DNA of 64,000 bases, from positions 1,922,001 to 1,986,000 of the forward strand of contig NZ_CP095045.1 of NCBI RefSeq assembly GCF_022919155.1. The letters are read 5' to 3'. Positions 45,341 through 53,426 of this stretch are shown piece after piece. The DNA comes from Leucobacter allii. GTDB lineage: Bacteria; Actinomycetota; Actinomycetes; Actinomycetales; Microbacteriaceae. The notes beneath the pieces were generated by a model. It worked only from the letters and a program-made list of their open reading frames with translations. It made no database searches and was not told the origin of the DNA. The stretch's first letter is position 1. Each line of letters begins with the position of its first letter. A program made the translations under genes and the position numbers.

Positions 45341-45550
45341 CGCGGCGGTACTTCTTCGAAGAGCATCGTGAACCCCACGCAGGCAGCGTGACTCATCGTT
45401 CGATGCGAACGACGGCCCCCGGCGTTCTCAGCTGATCATTCATGGATACAATCCGATCACACATGCCGCGGTTGCGTGCGGTTTTTATCCAAACCCGACC
45501 GCCTGGCGGTGGTCTTCTTCGGCAGCGGCAGTCACCGCGACGCGGATCAA

Positions 45551-45601
45551 ACCAATACTGGTCAACAGAAATCACTACAGGTACGCTGTATCTGTAACAG
45601 A
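45551..45601. promoter_or_regulatory. Putative abiE promoter with inverted-repeat operators
   Basis: Three small palindromes in a row: ACCAATACTGGT (45551-45562, near-perfect), TACAG-N5-CTGTA (45576-45590) and TCTGT-A-ACAGA (45591-45601). A TGGTCA (45559) to TACGCT (45582) pair with 17-bp spacing could be the -35/-10, and the repeats overlap it. AbiEi antitoxins repress their own operon by binding such inverted repeats. Confidence 0.5.
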
Positions 45602-45622
45602 TTCTGCTGGACGGAGGTGATG

Positions 45623-46204
45623 ATGGGCATCACGACGCTGCCCGATCTGCTGAGCTACGAAGATCTGAGCACACAGGGTCTCACTCGGTATGGCCTCGAC
45701 CGATTGATCGAGTCCGGTGAGTTCGAGCGCATCGCTCCTGGCCTCTTCCTCAGATCAGGGCTCGCGGACGACACAACGGCAGCGTGGATCGCCGTCGCTG
45801 CTAAGAGACCCGACGCCACGCTGTGTCTCCTAACGGCGCTGTCGCTGCATGAGCTGACCGACGAGATTCCTGCCCGAAGTGATATCGCCATCCCGCGCGG
45901 CACACAGCCGGTTACCGTCCGCCACGCACCCATCTCCTGGCACCGCTTCGACGCCGACACGTTCAGCATCGGCCGCACCGAGCACGCGTTACCGGATGGA
46001 TCTACCATCGGTCTCTACTCCGCCGAGCGGACCCTCATCGACCTGTTCCGCCTGCGTCACGCATGGGGCAGCGACCTCGCCCTCGGTGCGCTCAAGCAGT
46101 GGTTGCGCGGGCGCGGCAACAGCCCCGGTTCGCTGCTCACGATGGCCGAGGACTTCCCGAAGGCGCGCCCCGCGATCCAGCAAGCCTTGGAGGTTCTGTT
46201 ATGA
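45623..46204 (+). CDS. abiEi: AbiEi-type antitoxin / transcriptional regulator
   Basis: 193 residues from ATG 45623, with GGAGG five bases upstream; ATG 45620 is adjacent. Residues 1-60 form an N-terminal winged helix (LPDLLSYEDLSTQGLTRYGLDRLIESGEFERIAPGLFLRSG), followed by the AbiEi_4-like domain (TLCLLTALSLHELTDEIPARSDIAIPRGTQPVTVRHAPISWHRF... YSAERTLIDLFRLR). It neutralises AbiEii and represses the operon (type IV system: antitoxin and toxin do not bind each other). Overlaps abiEii by four bases. Confidence 0.82.
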   Translation: MGITTLPDLLSYEDLSTQGLTRYGLDRLIESGEFERIAPGLFLRSGLADDTTAAWIAVAAKRPDATLCLLTALSLHELTDEIPARSDIAIPRGTQPVTVRHAPISWHRFDADTFSIGRTEHALPDGSTIGLYSAERTLIDLFRLRHAWGSDLALGALKQWLRGRGNSPGSLLTMAEDFPKARPAIQQALEVLL

Positions 46205-47106
46205 GTCCAAACCCGCAGCACGGGACTCCGGCGGGCGACGCGACCATCGCGCTCCGAAAACTCGCCCGACAATCCGGCGGAGACGTGCAGGAGCTGATGA
46301 CCCTGTACGCGCTCGAAGGGCTGCTGGCGCGCATTGCGATCTCTGAGTACCGCGATGACTTCGTGCTGAAAGGCGGCGTGCTGCTTGCCGCTTTCGCAGC
46401 ACGCCGCCCGACGAAGGATATCGATCTGCAGGCAACGCGGCTCACCGACGACCCTGACGACGTCGCCGAGCGCGTCCGCGCGATCGCGAGGCTAGAGCTT
46501 GCCGACGGGCTCGTGTTCGATCCCGCGAGCGTCACTGCGACAACGATTCGTGACGAGGACGAGTACGCCGGGGTTCGGGTCAAGCTCATAGCAACGCTCG
46601 GCACTGCCCGGCTGACCGTCGGAATGGACGTGAACTTCGGCGACCCTATCTGGCCAGCACCTCAGCTTATTGAGTTGCCTCGTGTCACGGATCTCGGTCT
46701 CCCGCCCGTGACGCTGTTGGGATACCCGCTGACGATGGTGCTCGCCGAGAAGATCGTCACCGCCATCGACCGCGGCGTCGCCAACACTCGCTGGCGCGAC
46801 TTCGCTGACATCTACGTTCTCACCCGACTCCACTCCGTCAACGCGGACGCACTCCGCACATCGATCGAGACCGTCGCTGAGTACCGCAAGGTCACACTTG
46901 CACCATTGCTGCCTATGCTCGCGCCGATGAACGAACGCGCTCAGCAGAAATACCACGCGTGGCGCTCCCGATCACATCGTGACGGCGAACTCCCTGCAGC
47001 GTTTGCCGACGTACTCTCTGCGATCGCGGACTTTGCGGACCCGGTGCTGTCTACTACAACAACTGAACAAGGAGTCGAGATTTATGGCACGAATGAGAAC
47101 CTTTGA
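46201..47106 (+). CDS. abiEii: AbiEii-type nucleotidyltransferase toxin
   Basis: 301 residues from ATG 46201. Polymerase-beta fold motif: FVLKGGVLLAAFAARRPTKDIDLQA, i.e. KGGxxL then RxTxDIDL with both catalytic Asp. A later block (MVLAEKIVTAIDRGVANTRWRDFADIYVLTRL) is the AbiEii/AbiGii lysine and helix region. Such toxins transfer nucleotides to targets such as tRNA and stop growth on phage attack. Together with abiEi a complete abortive-infection pair. The 289 bp after it, before hsdR, show no gene or strong repeat. Confidence 0.85.
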   Translation: MSPNPQHGTPAGDATIALRKLARQSGGDVQELMTLYALEGLLARIAISEYRDDFVLKGGVLLAAFAARRPTKDIDLQATRLTDDPDDVAERVRAIARLELADGLVFDPASVTATTIRDEDEYAGVRVKLIATLGTARLTVGMDVNFGDPIWPAPQLIELPRVTDLGLPPVTLLGYPLTMVLAEKIVTAIDRGVANTRWRDFADIYVLTRLHSVNADALRTSIETVAEYRKVTLAPLLPMLAPMNERAQQKYHAWRSRSHRDGELPAAFADVLSAIADFADPVLSTTTTEQGVEIYGTNENL

Positions 47107-47395
47107 GGGGCTCGGATTCCGTCTTGCCTGAGCGTCGATCGGGCGAAAAACCGCGTGTTTCTGCAGCTTTCATGAGGTAAGCCTACCGGACGGCGCTGGC
47201 CAGTTGGAGGGGCGGATTCGGGCAATTCGTCAGCAATTTTGCACGAGACACGCGGCTCAGTTCACCGCCTGATTACTGTTCGCTCGAATCGTCGACCTCC
47301 TTGACTCCCAAGTGGTCTGCCCGATGGCGCATTTGGTTACGGTCCCATTCCGTACTCGGAACACCATCCCTCTCGATCCATGGACTCAGAATGCC

Positions 47396-50300
47396 CTAAC
47401 GCACGCGCTCGTCCGCATAGCGCGGTGCTATTGATTCCATCTGCTCCATCACGAGCTTGATCGCCTCCGGCTGCCTGTCGGGCGGATACTTGTACTTAAC
47501 GAGCAGCCGTTTGATTGATGATCGTAGCTTGGCGCGCACGTCGTCTCGCACGGTCCAGTCGGTGCGCACGTCGCGTCGCATCACGGCGACGAGCTCGCGC
47601 GCGATCTGGGCAAGTACGTCCTCACCCTGCACATCAATCGCAGACTCGTTGGTAACGACGGCATCGTAGAACGCAAGTTCGTCGTTCGACAGCGCGGGTG
47701 AGAAGCGCTCTCCACGGGACGCCTCGGTCGCGACCTCCTTAGCTAGTTCGACCAGTTCGGCGATCACTTCGGCAGAGGTCAACTGCTGGTTTGTGTAACG
47801 GTTCATGATCTCGGCGATCCGTTCCGAGAACGCTCGCTGCCGCACGAGATTTCCGCGGGCCGCGGCCGACCCGGCGTCGGTCAGTGACTTGCGCAACGCT
47901 TCGATTGCAAGGTGTGCATTGGGCGCGGCCTGCGCCTTCGCGAGGAACTCTGCCTCCAGGTCGTCGAGCGCGAAGCGCGGGAGGCCTGCGGCGTCATAGA
48001 TGTCGAGCACTTCGCCCGGTGCGATCGAATCAGCGACGAGCGTACCGAGCAGTCGCGAGATCTCTTCGGGTATCGGTTCGTCGCGCGACTGCCGCTCAGC
48101 GGCGTCGAATTTCGCCATCCACACGCGGACCTCTTCGTAGAATGCGATCTCGTCGTGCAGTTCTGCAAGGCCGGCACGACCCGACGCAAGTGCCCACGCG
48201 CGCGAGAGACGACCTGTCGCTGTCCGATACTGTACCGACAATCGCTCGGCACCCAGCTCCACAGCGTTCAGCGGGTTCGCGGCATCCCGCAGATAGTTCG
48301 TCGCTGTGGTCGCGGCAGTGCGCCAAGCACGCGATCCGCCCATGGCTGCGATCGAACGCCAATCGCAGCCTGCGAGCATTTCGCGGATCTGCGCCACCAG
48401 CTCCGACGCGATCCCGACGGCCTCGTCGACGTTCCGACCGATCGGCTTGTTTGCCTGGTCCGAGACAGTGTACTCCGACAGTGCCTTGGCGAGGTTGTCG
48501 GCCAGCGGTGCGTACGCGACGAGCAGTCCGTCCTCCTTTCCTTTGAAAGTGCGGTTCACGCGAGCGAGAGTCTGCATGAGCAACGCGCCCTTGAGTGGCC
48601 GATCGAGGTAGAGAGTGTGCAACGGCGGGGCGTCGAACCCGGTGAGCATCATGTCTTTGACGATCACGATCTCGAGGTCGTCCGAGGCATCCTTCAGCCG
48701 TGCCTTGATCGCCTTGTTCTCAGAGTCGCGTCGCACGTGGTCGCTCACCGGCGGCACATCCGAAGCTGCCCCCGAGTAAACAACCTTGATGCGGCCCTTA
48801 TCGAGTGCATCCGAGTGCCAGTCGGGGCGCAGATCGACGATCGCCGAGTACAGCCGCGCGCAGATCTCGCGCGTACCGCCCACAATGAGCGCCTTGCCAG
48901 GTGACCCAAGGAAAGGCTTCATGCGTTCGCGCCGCTCCTCCCAATGTTTCACGAGGTCGGTCGCGAGGGTCTCGATGCGCTCGGGCGTGCCGTAGACGGC
49001 GTTGACGACGGCAACGGATGCCTCCAGTCGGGCCCGCTCCGTGTCATCTAGGCCGAGCGTGTACTCATCGGCGGTGGCGTCGATGTCTTCATCGTTGGCG
49101 TCATCGGCAAACGACACCTTGATGAGCCGTGGTTCGAAATACACGGGCACGGTAGCACCGTCATCCACCGCACGGGAAAGGTCGTAGATGTCGATGTAGT
49201 CACCAAACACCGCACGGGTGTCACGCTCCGCGAACGAGATCGGTGTTCCGGTGAACGCGATGAGGGTCGCATTCGGCAGCGCATCGCGCAAATGCCGGGC
49301 ATATCCGTCAAGGTCGTCGTAGTGGCTGCGGTGCGCCTCGTCGACCACGACGATCACGTTGCGCCGGTCGGTGAGTAATGGATGCTGCGTGCCCGACTGC
49401 TTCTCAGCTTCAGTCAGTCCAAACTTCTGTAGCGTCGTAAAGTAGATGCCACCGGTGACCCGATTGCGCAGCTCGTCGCGTAGCTGCGCGCGCTCGCGAA
49501 CCTGCACCGGCTTCTCTGCCAGCAGCAGGCTCTGGTCGAAAGTCTGGAACAGCTGCCCATCGAGTTCGGTGCGGTCGGTGACGACGACCACCGTCGGGTT
49601 CTTCAGCTTCGGATGCCGCGACACGAGATTCGCGTACAGCTCCATTTCCATCGACTTGCCCGACCCCTGCGTGTGCCACACCACACCGGCCTTGCCATTC
49701 GTCTCCACCGCCTGCACCGTAGAGCCCACCGCCTTCGTCACCGCAAAGTACTGGTGTGGCTTCGCGATGCGCTTAGTGAGTCCGTCGGAGTTCTCGTCGA
49801 ACGCAGTGAAATTTCGGACGAGCTGCAAGAACCGCTCTTGGTTGAAGAGGCCGTTGAGGGCGTCGTCGATCGGCTCGACCGACACACCTTCTTCGATCCG
49901 TGGCTGCTTCAGCGGTGCACCATCGTCATCGACGTTCCATGGTGCGAAGTGGTTGAGGGGCGTGAACGGAGTGCCGTACTTCGCCTCAAGCCCGTCACTT
50001 GCGAGTGTGAGCACACAGAATCGGAAGGCCATCGGAAACTCGCGCAGGTACGTCTGCAGTTGCGCGTGCGCGGGGGCAACACCGGTGGATGCAGAACCCG
50101 CACGCTTCAGCTCAACGATGACGAGCGGCATCCCGTTTACGAACAGCACGATGTCGATCCGGCGATGCAGATCGCCCTGTCGCAGAGTTACCTGGTTGAC
50201 AGCGAGCCAGTCATTCTCTGCAGGGTCTGCCCCAAGCAACCGTAGGCGCTGGTTCTGCTCGACGCCGTCAGAATCGATGTAGCTCAGCGGATAACCACCG

Positions 50301-50578
50301 ACGAGGTACTGATGGATGCGGTGGTTCTCGGTGATCGCGTCTTGCGACTTTGGCGCCGCGATCTCGGCCACCGCCTGCTGCAAGTACTCGCCAGGGATGC
50401 CCGGGTTTAGGCGACGAAGGGTATCGAGCAAGCGCGGACGGATCAGTAGATCGTCCCAGGTGCCCCGTTCCCCGCTGCCGGGCGCGATCTCCTCGCCCCT
50501 GGCCGGACGCCAATCGAGTGGCTCGGCGAGTGTCTCGAGCGCATCCAGTTCCCAGTCACCCTCAGTGAGCGATGTCAT
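47396..50578 (-). CDS. hsdR: Type I restriction enzyme R subunit
   Basis: 1060 residues from ATG 50578 (agaggga upstream). Nuclease core near residue 145: DIVLFVNGMPLVIVELKRAG (Asp...ExK). Motor: WHTQGSGKSMEM (Walker A), VVDEAHRSHYDD (DEAH), AFTGTPISFAERDT, DMMLTGFDAPPLHTLYLDRP and QTLARVNRTFKGK. A C-terminal helical region (EEVRVWMAKFDAAE...) contacts the methylase. It cuts DNA after ATP-driven translocation when the target is unmethylated. Intact, last gene of the operon. Confidence 0.93.
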   Translation of the reverse strand: MTSLTEGDWELDALETLAEPLDWRPARGEEIAPGSGERGTWDDLLIRPRLLDTLRRLNPGIPGEYLQQAVAEIAAPKSQDAITENHRIHQYLVGGYPLSYIDSDGVEQNQRLRLLGADPAENDWLAVNQVTLRQGDLHRRIDIVLFVNGMPLVIVELKRAGSASTGVAPAHAQLQTYLREFPMAFRFCVLTLASDGLEAKYGTPFTPLNHFAPWNVDDDGAPLKQPRIEEGVSVEPIDDALNGLFNQERFLQLVRNFTAFDENSDGLTKRIAKPHQYFAVTKAVGSTVQAVETNGKAGVVWHTQGSGKSMEMELYANLVSRHPKLKNPTVVVVTDRTELDGQLFQTFDQSLLLAEKPVQVRERAQLRDELRNRVTGGIYFTTLQKFGLTEAEKQSGTQHPLLTDRRNVIVVVDEAHRSHYDDLDGYARHLRDALPNATLIAFTGTPISFAERDTRAVFGDYIDIYDLSRAVDDGATVPVYFEPRLIKVSFADDANDEDIDATADEYTLGLDDTERARLEASVAVVNAVYGTPERIETLATDLVKHWEERRERMKPFLGSPGKALIVGGTREICARLYSAIVDLRPDWHSDALDKGRIKVVYSGAASDVPPVSDHVRRDSENKAIKARLKDASDDLEIVIVKDMMLTGFDAPPLHTLYLDRPLKGALLMQTLARVNRTFKGKEDGLLVAYAPLADNLAKALSEYTVSDQANKPIGRNVDEAVGIASELVAQIREMLAGCDWRSIAAMGGSRAWRTAATTATNYLRDAANPLNAVELGAERLSVQYRTATGRLSRAWALASGRAGLAELHDEIAFYEEVRVWMAKFDAAERQSRDEPIPEEISRLLGTLVADSIAPGEVLDIYDAAGLPRFALDDLEAEFLAKAQAAPNAHLAIEALRKSLTDAGSAAARGNLVRQRAFSERIAEIMNRYTNQQLTSAEVIAELVELAKEVATEASRGERFSPALSNDELAFYDAVVTNESAIDVQGEDVLAQIARELVAVMRRDVRTDWTVRDDVRAKLRSSIKRLLVKYKYPPDRQPEAIKLVMEQMESIAPRYADERVR

Positions 50579-50613
50579 GTGTGTCCCTCTCTGCTTCGTC
50601 ATGCTTGGTGCGT

Positions 50614-51810
50614 TCACACGCCGGCTTCAGATACCTCCGCCTCGGCATCGCGGACGCGGAGTTTGCCCGACATGAGCTGCGGGAGGAGCGCGTCGCGAGT
50701 TGCGGCGAGGGTGCGATTCTCCCGTGCTAGAGAGGCGACAAGTTCGCGGAGTGGAGCTGCCTGCGCTTCAAACGTGTGGATGTGATCGGCTGACAGGCTA
50801 GGAACAGGGGCCTCAAGGAATCGATCAGCGCGCACCGCGGGATAAGCGCTTCCTTCGGCAACGTTCTCCAGGTAGGCCGAAAACTCCGGGCGCCGACTCG
50901 CCTCATACAGGTATGCGAACCCGACCTCACGCGGCGAGAGAATAGCCAGCCCGGTAGATGCAACGAGCAAGGCATCATCCTCAAGATTGAGTGCGTGCGA
51001 GCGACGGTTGGGCCGAACGGTGGACCACATCGTGTCCCCCGCCGACAGCCCGCGCCGAGCCCGCCCGGGCGCGTCGCTCCAAGCGCTGATTTCGGGGTAC
51101 TCGAAACTTCCCACCGTGACTGACGCAATATCGACATAGCGGAGGTTCCCCTCAGCATCCGGCTTAACCGAGCGCCTATTCACATCCGCAATCGAGCGCA
51201 GCATGGTTGTGCCAACGCCGCCCGCCATATCGTCAAGCAGAGTCGCGAGGTAGTCGTCTACAGCGCCAGCGAGGGCAGTGTTGGCGGCGATCTTGTCGTC
51301 GAGCGCGCCCAGCACCTCGGCGATCGCCTGCTGCTCTGCCAGCGAGGGGAGCGGAATCTCCAACTCAGCCAGAATCCCGAGGTTTGTGTGCGGGACCCCG
51401 GTCGATATCGCACGGTCGTCGATCTGCCCGAGAAAATCATTGGTCGTCGACGCGTAGTACACAAACTCGGGGACCGCTCGCTCGGGGTCAACTCGAAGGC
51501 GCATCTGACTCTGAGAAATGACGAATGTCTCGGCTCCTCCGCTCGGCACGAGTGCAACCTGGCCAAGTGTGCCTCGCTGCGTGTAAATGATGTCGCGGGG
51601 AACCGCCGTGTTGTGAGCTAGGTCTCGCGCAAGCTTCTCGAGCGAAACGAATGCGAACTCACCGCCGACAAAGCGTCCAGCACTCATGTTGACCCCGCGG
51701 ATGACGGGAACGCCATCGTGCGTGTAATCGGCGTTTACCAACGACGATCCGAAGGGGCCGCCGACGAGTCCACGTTCGGTCGCGACAGCCCTCAGTGGCT
51801 CGCGGTTCAT
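50614..51810 (-). CDS. hsdS: Type I restriction specificity subunit
   Basis: 398 residues, two target-recognition domains (1-170 and 200-360) separated and followed by coiled-coil repeats: PLPSLAEQQAIAEVLGALDDKIAANTAL in the middle and a matching LRELVASLARENRTLAATRDALLPQLMSGKLRV at the end. PHTNLGILAELEIPLP and AVRADRFLEAPVP end the two TRDs. It decides the bipartite sequence read by the complex. The start overlaps the hsdM stop by four bases; hsdR follows 35 bp later. Confidence 0.9.
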   Translation of the reverse strand: MNREPLRAVATERGLVGGPFGSSLVNADYTHDGVPVIRGVNMSAGRFVGGEFAFVSLEKLARDLAHNTAVPRDIIYTQRGTLGQVALVPSGGAETFVISQSQMRLRVDPERAVPEFVYYASTTNDFLGQIDDRAISTGVPHTNLGILAELEIPLPSLAEQQAIAEVLGALDDKIAANTALAGAVDDYLATLLDDMAGGVGTTMLRSIADVNRRSVKPDAEGNLRYVDIASVTVGSFEYPEISAWSDAPGRARRGLSAGDTMWSTVRPNRRSHALNLEDDALLVASTGLAILSPREVGFAYLYEASRRPEFSAYLENVAEGSAYPAVRADRFLEAPVPSLSADHIHTFEAQAAPLRELVASLARENRTLAATRDALLPQLMSGKLRVRDAEAEVSEAGV

Positions 51811-53417
51811 GACACCCTCGCGATCTGTTCGCGCACAACCTCGACCAGTCGTGCTGACTCCGCGAACTGCGCCTCAAGCTCCACCCTCAATCTGGCGAGC
51901 TTCTCCTCGATCGGCTCGCCGTCATCCTCTGCCTCTGCGGCGCCGACGTAGCGTCCCGGCGTCAATGCATAGTCGGCGGCCTTGATCTCGTCGAGCGACG
52001 CCGAATAGCAGAAGCCCGGAACGTCCGTGTACTCTTCGGGCGCGGAATCCGATTCGACTCCGCGCCACGCGTGGAACGTCCCCGCGATTCGGGCGATGTC
52101 TTCGTCCGAAAGCGCCCGCTCGGCGCGATCCACCATGTGCCCAAGTCCGCGGGCGTCGATAAACAGCACTTCTCCTGCCCTTGCACCCTTGTCCTTAGCG
52201 AAGAACCAGACACACACCGGGATTCCGGTGGAGCGGAACAGCTGAGTTGGCAGGGCGACCATACAGGAAACGAGGTCGGCTTCGACGATCTCGGCGCGAA
52301 TCCGGCCTTCACCGCCTGAGTTCGACGACATGGAGCCGTTCGCCATGACGACGCCTGCCTGGCCGCCGGGGGCGAGCTTGGAGAGGATGTGCTGGATCCA
52401 CGCGTAGTTCGCGTTGCCGGCCGGGGGCACACCGAACCGCCAGCGGGGGTCATCTTCGTTGCGGGCCCAGTCCTTGATGTTGAAAGGCGGATTGGCCATG
52501 ACATAGTCCGCCTGCACGTCGGGGTGCAGGTCGCGGGCGAAGGTGTCGCCCCAGCGCGGTCCGAGGTTGCCGGTGAGGCCGTGGATGGCGAGGTTCATTT
52601 TCGCCATGCGCCAGGTGCGCTCGTTGAGCTCCTGCCCATACACCGAGATGTCGGAGCCTTCGCCGTGGTGGGCGTCGATGAACTTCTCGGCCTGCACGAA
52701 CATGCCGCCGGACCCGCATGCCGGGTCGTACACCCGCCCATGGGTGGGCTGTAGCAGTTCGACGATCACCCGCACGACGCCGGCGGGCGTATAGAACTCG
52801 CCGCCCCGCTTACCTTCGGCGGCAGCGAACTTCTCGAGGAAGTACTCGTACACCTCGCCGAGCAGATCCCGGGCGCGGCGTCCGTCCGCACCGCCTTGGC
52901 CCTGGATCGTAAACCGCGCCGAGTTGAACAAATCGATCAGTTCGCCCAGGCGGCGTTGGTCGACGCTGTCACGATTGAAGATGCGCGGTAGCGTGCCCGA
53001 AAGCCGTGGATTTGCCTGCATAACGGCATCCATCGCCTCATCTACGAGCGCGCCGATCGACTTCTCCGCGGTATCCATCGATGGCCCCAGACCCTTCGCG
53101 TTCTCGGCAAGGAACCCCCATCGTGCGTTCGCGGGTATCCAGAACACTCCGCGGCCGGTGTACTCGTCGGTGTCATCGATGAGATCGGCGATCTGTTCAT
53201 CGTCGTATCCGTCGGCGGTGAGCTCGGTGCGGATGCCTGCGCGGCGCTCGTCAAATGCGTCCGACACGTACTTCAGGAACACGAGACCGAGAATGACGTC
53301 CTTGTACTGCGAGGCGTCCATCGACCCGCGTAGCTTATCGGCGGCCTTCCAGAGCGTGTCTTTCAGCTCCTTCATGGTCGACGGTGCCGCAGGGGCGGCT
53401 TTCGGTGTGCGGGGCAT
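51807..53417 (-). CDS. hsdM: Type I DNA methyltransferase (adenine N6)
   Basis: 536 residues. N-terminal helical domain (MKELKDTLWKAADKLRGSMDASQYKDVILGLVFLKYVSDAFDERR), then the SAM motif VYDPACGSGGMFVQAEKFI (residue about 230) and the catalytic DYVMANPPFNIKDW. Intact by every motif. Follows the 658-residue accessory gene by 9 bp and overlaps hsdS, so all are one operon read from about 55450 leftwards. Confidence 0.93.
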   Translation of the reverse strand: MPRTPKAAPAAPSTMKELKDTLWKAADKLRGSMDASQYKDVILGLVFLKYVSDAFDERRAGIRTELTADGYDDEQIADLIDDTDEYTGRGVFWIPANARWGFLAENAKGLGPSMDTAEKSIGALVDEAMDAVMQANPRLSGTLPRIFNRDSVDQRRLGELIDLFNSARFTIQGQGGADGRRARDLLGEVYEYFLEKFAAAEGKRGGEFYTPAGVVRVIVELLQPTHGRVYDPACGSGGMFVQAEKFIDAHHGEGSDISVYGQELNERTWRMAKMNLAIHGLTGNLGPRWGDTFARDLHPDVQADYVMANPPFNIKDWARNEDDPRWRFGVPPAGNANYAWIQHILSKLAPGGQAGVVMANGSMSSNSGGEGRIRAEIVEADLVSCMVALPTQLFRSTGIPVCVWFFAKDKGARAGEVLFIDARGLGHMVDRAERALSDEDIARIAGTFHAWRGVESDSAPEEYTDVPGFCYSASLDEIKAADYALTPGRYVGAAEAEDDGEPIEEKLARLRVELEAQFAESARLVEVVREQIARVS

Positions 53418-53426
53418 GCGTGTTCC

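Noticed and set aside
45393..45575. 60-codon minus-strand ORF
   Set aside because: Lies across the abiE promoter region, with no ribosome site and no recognisable motif.
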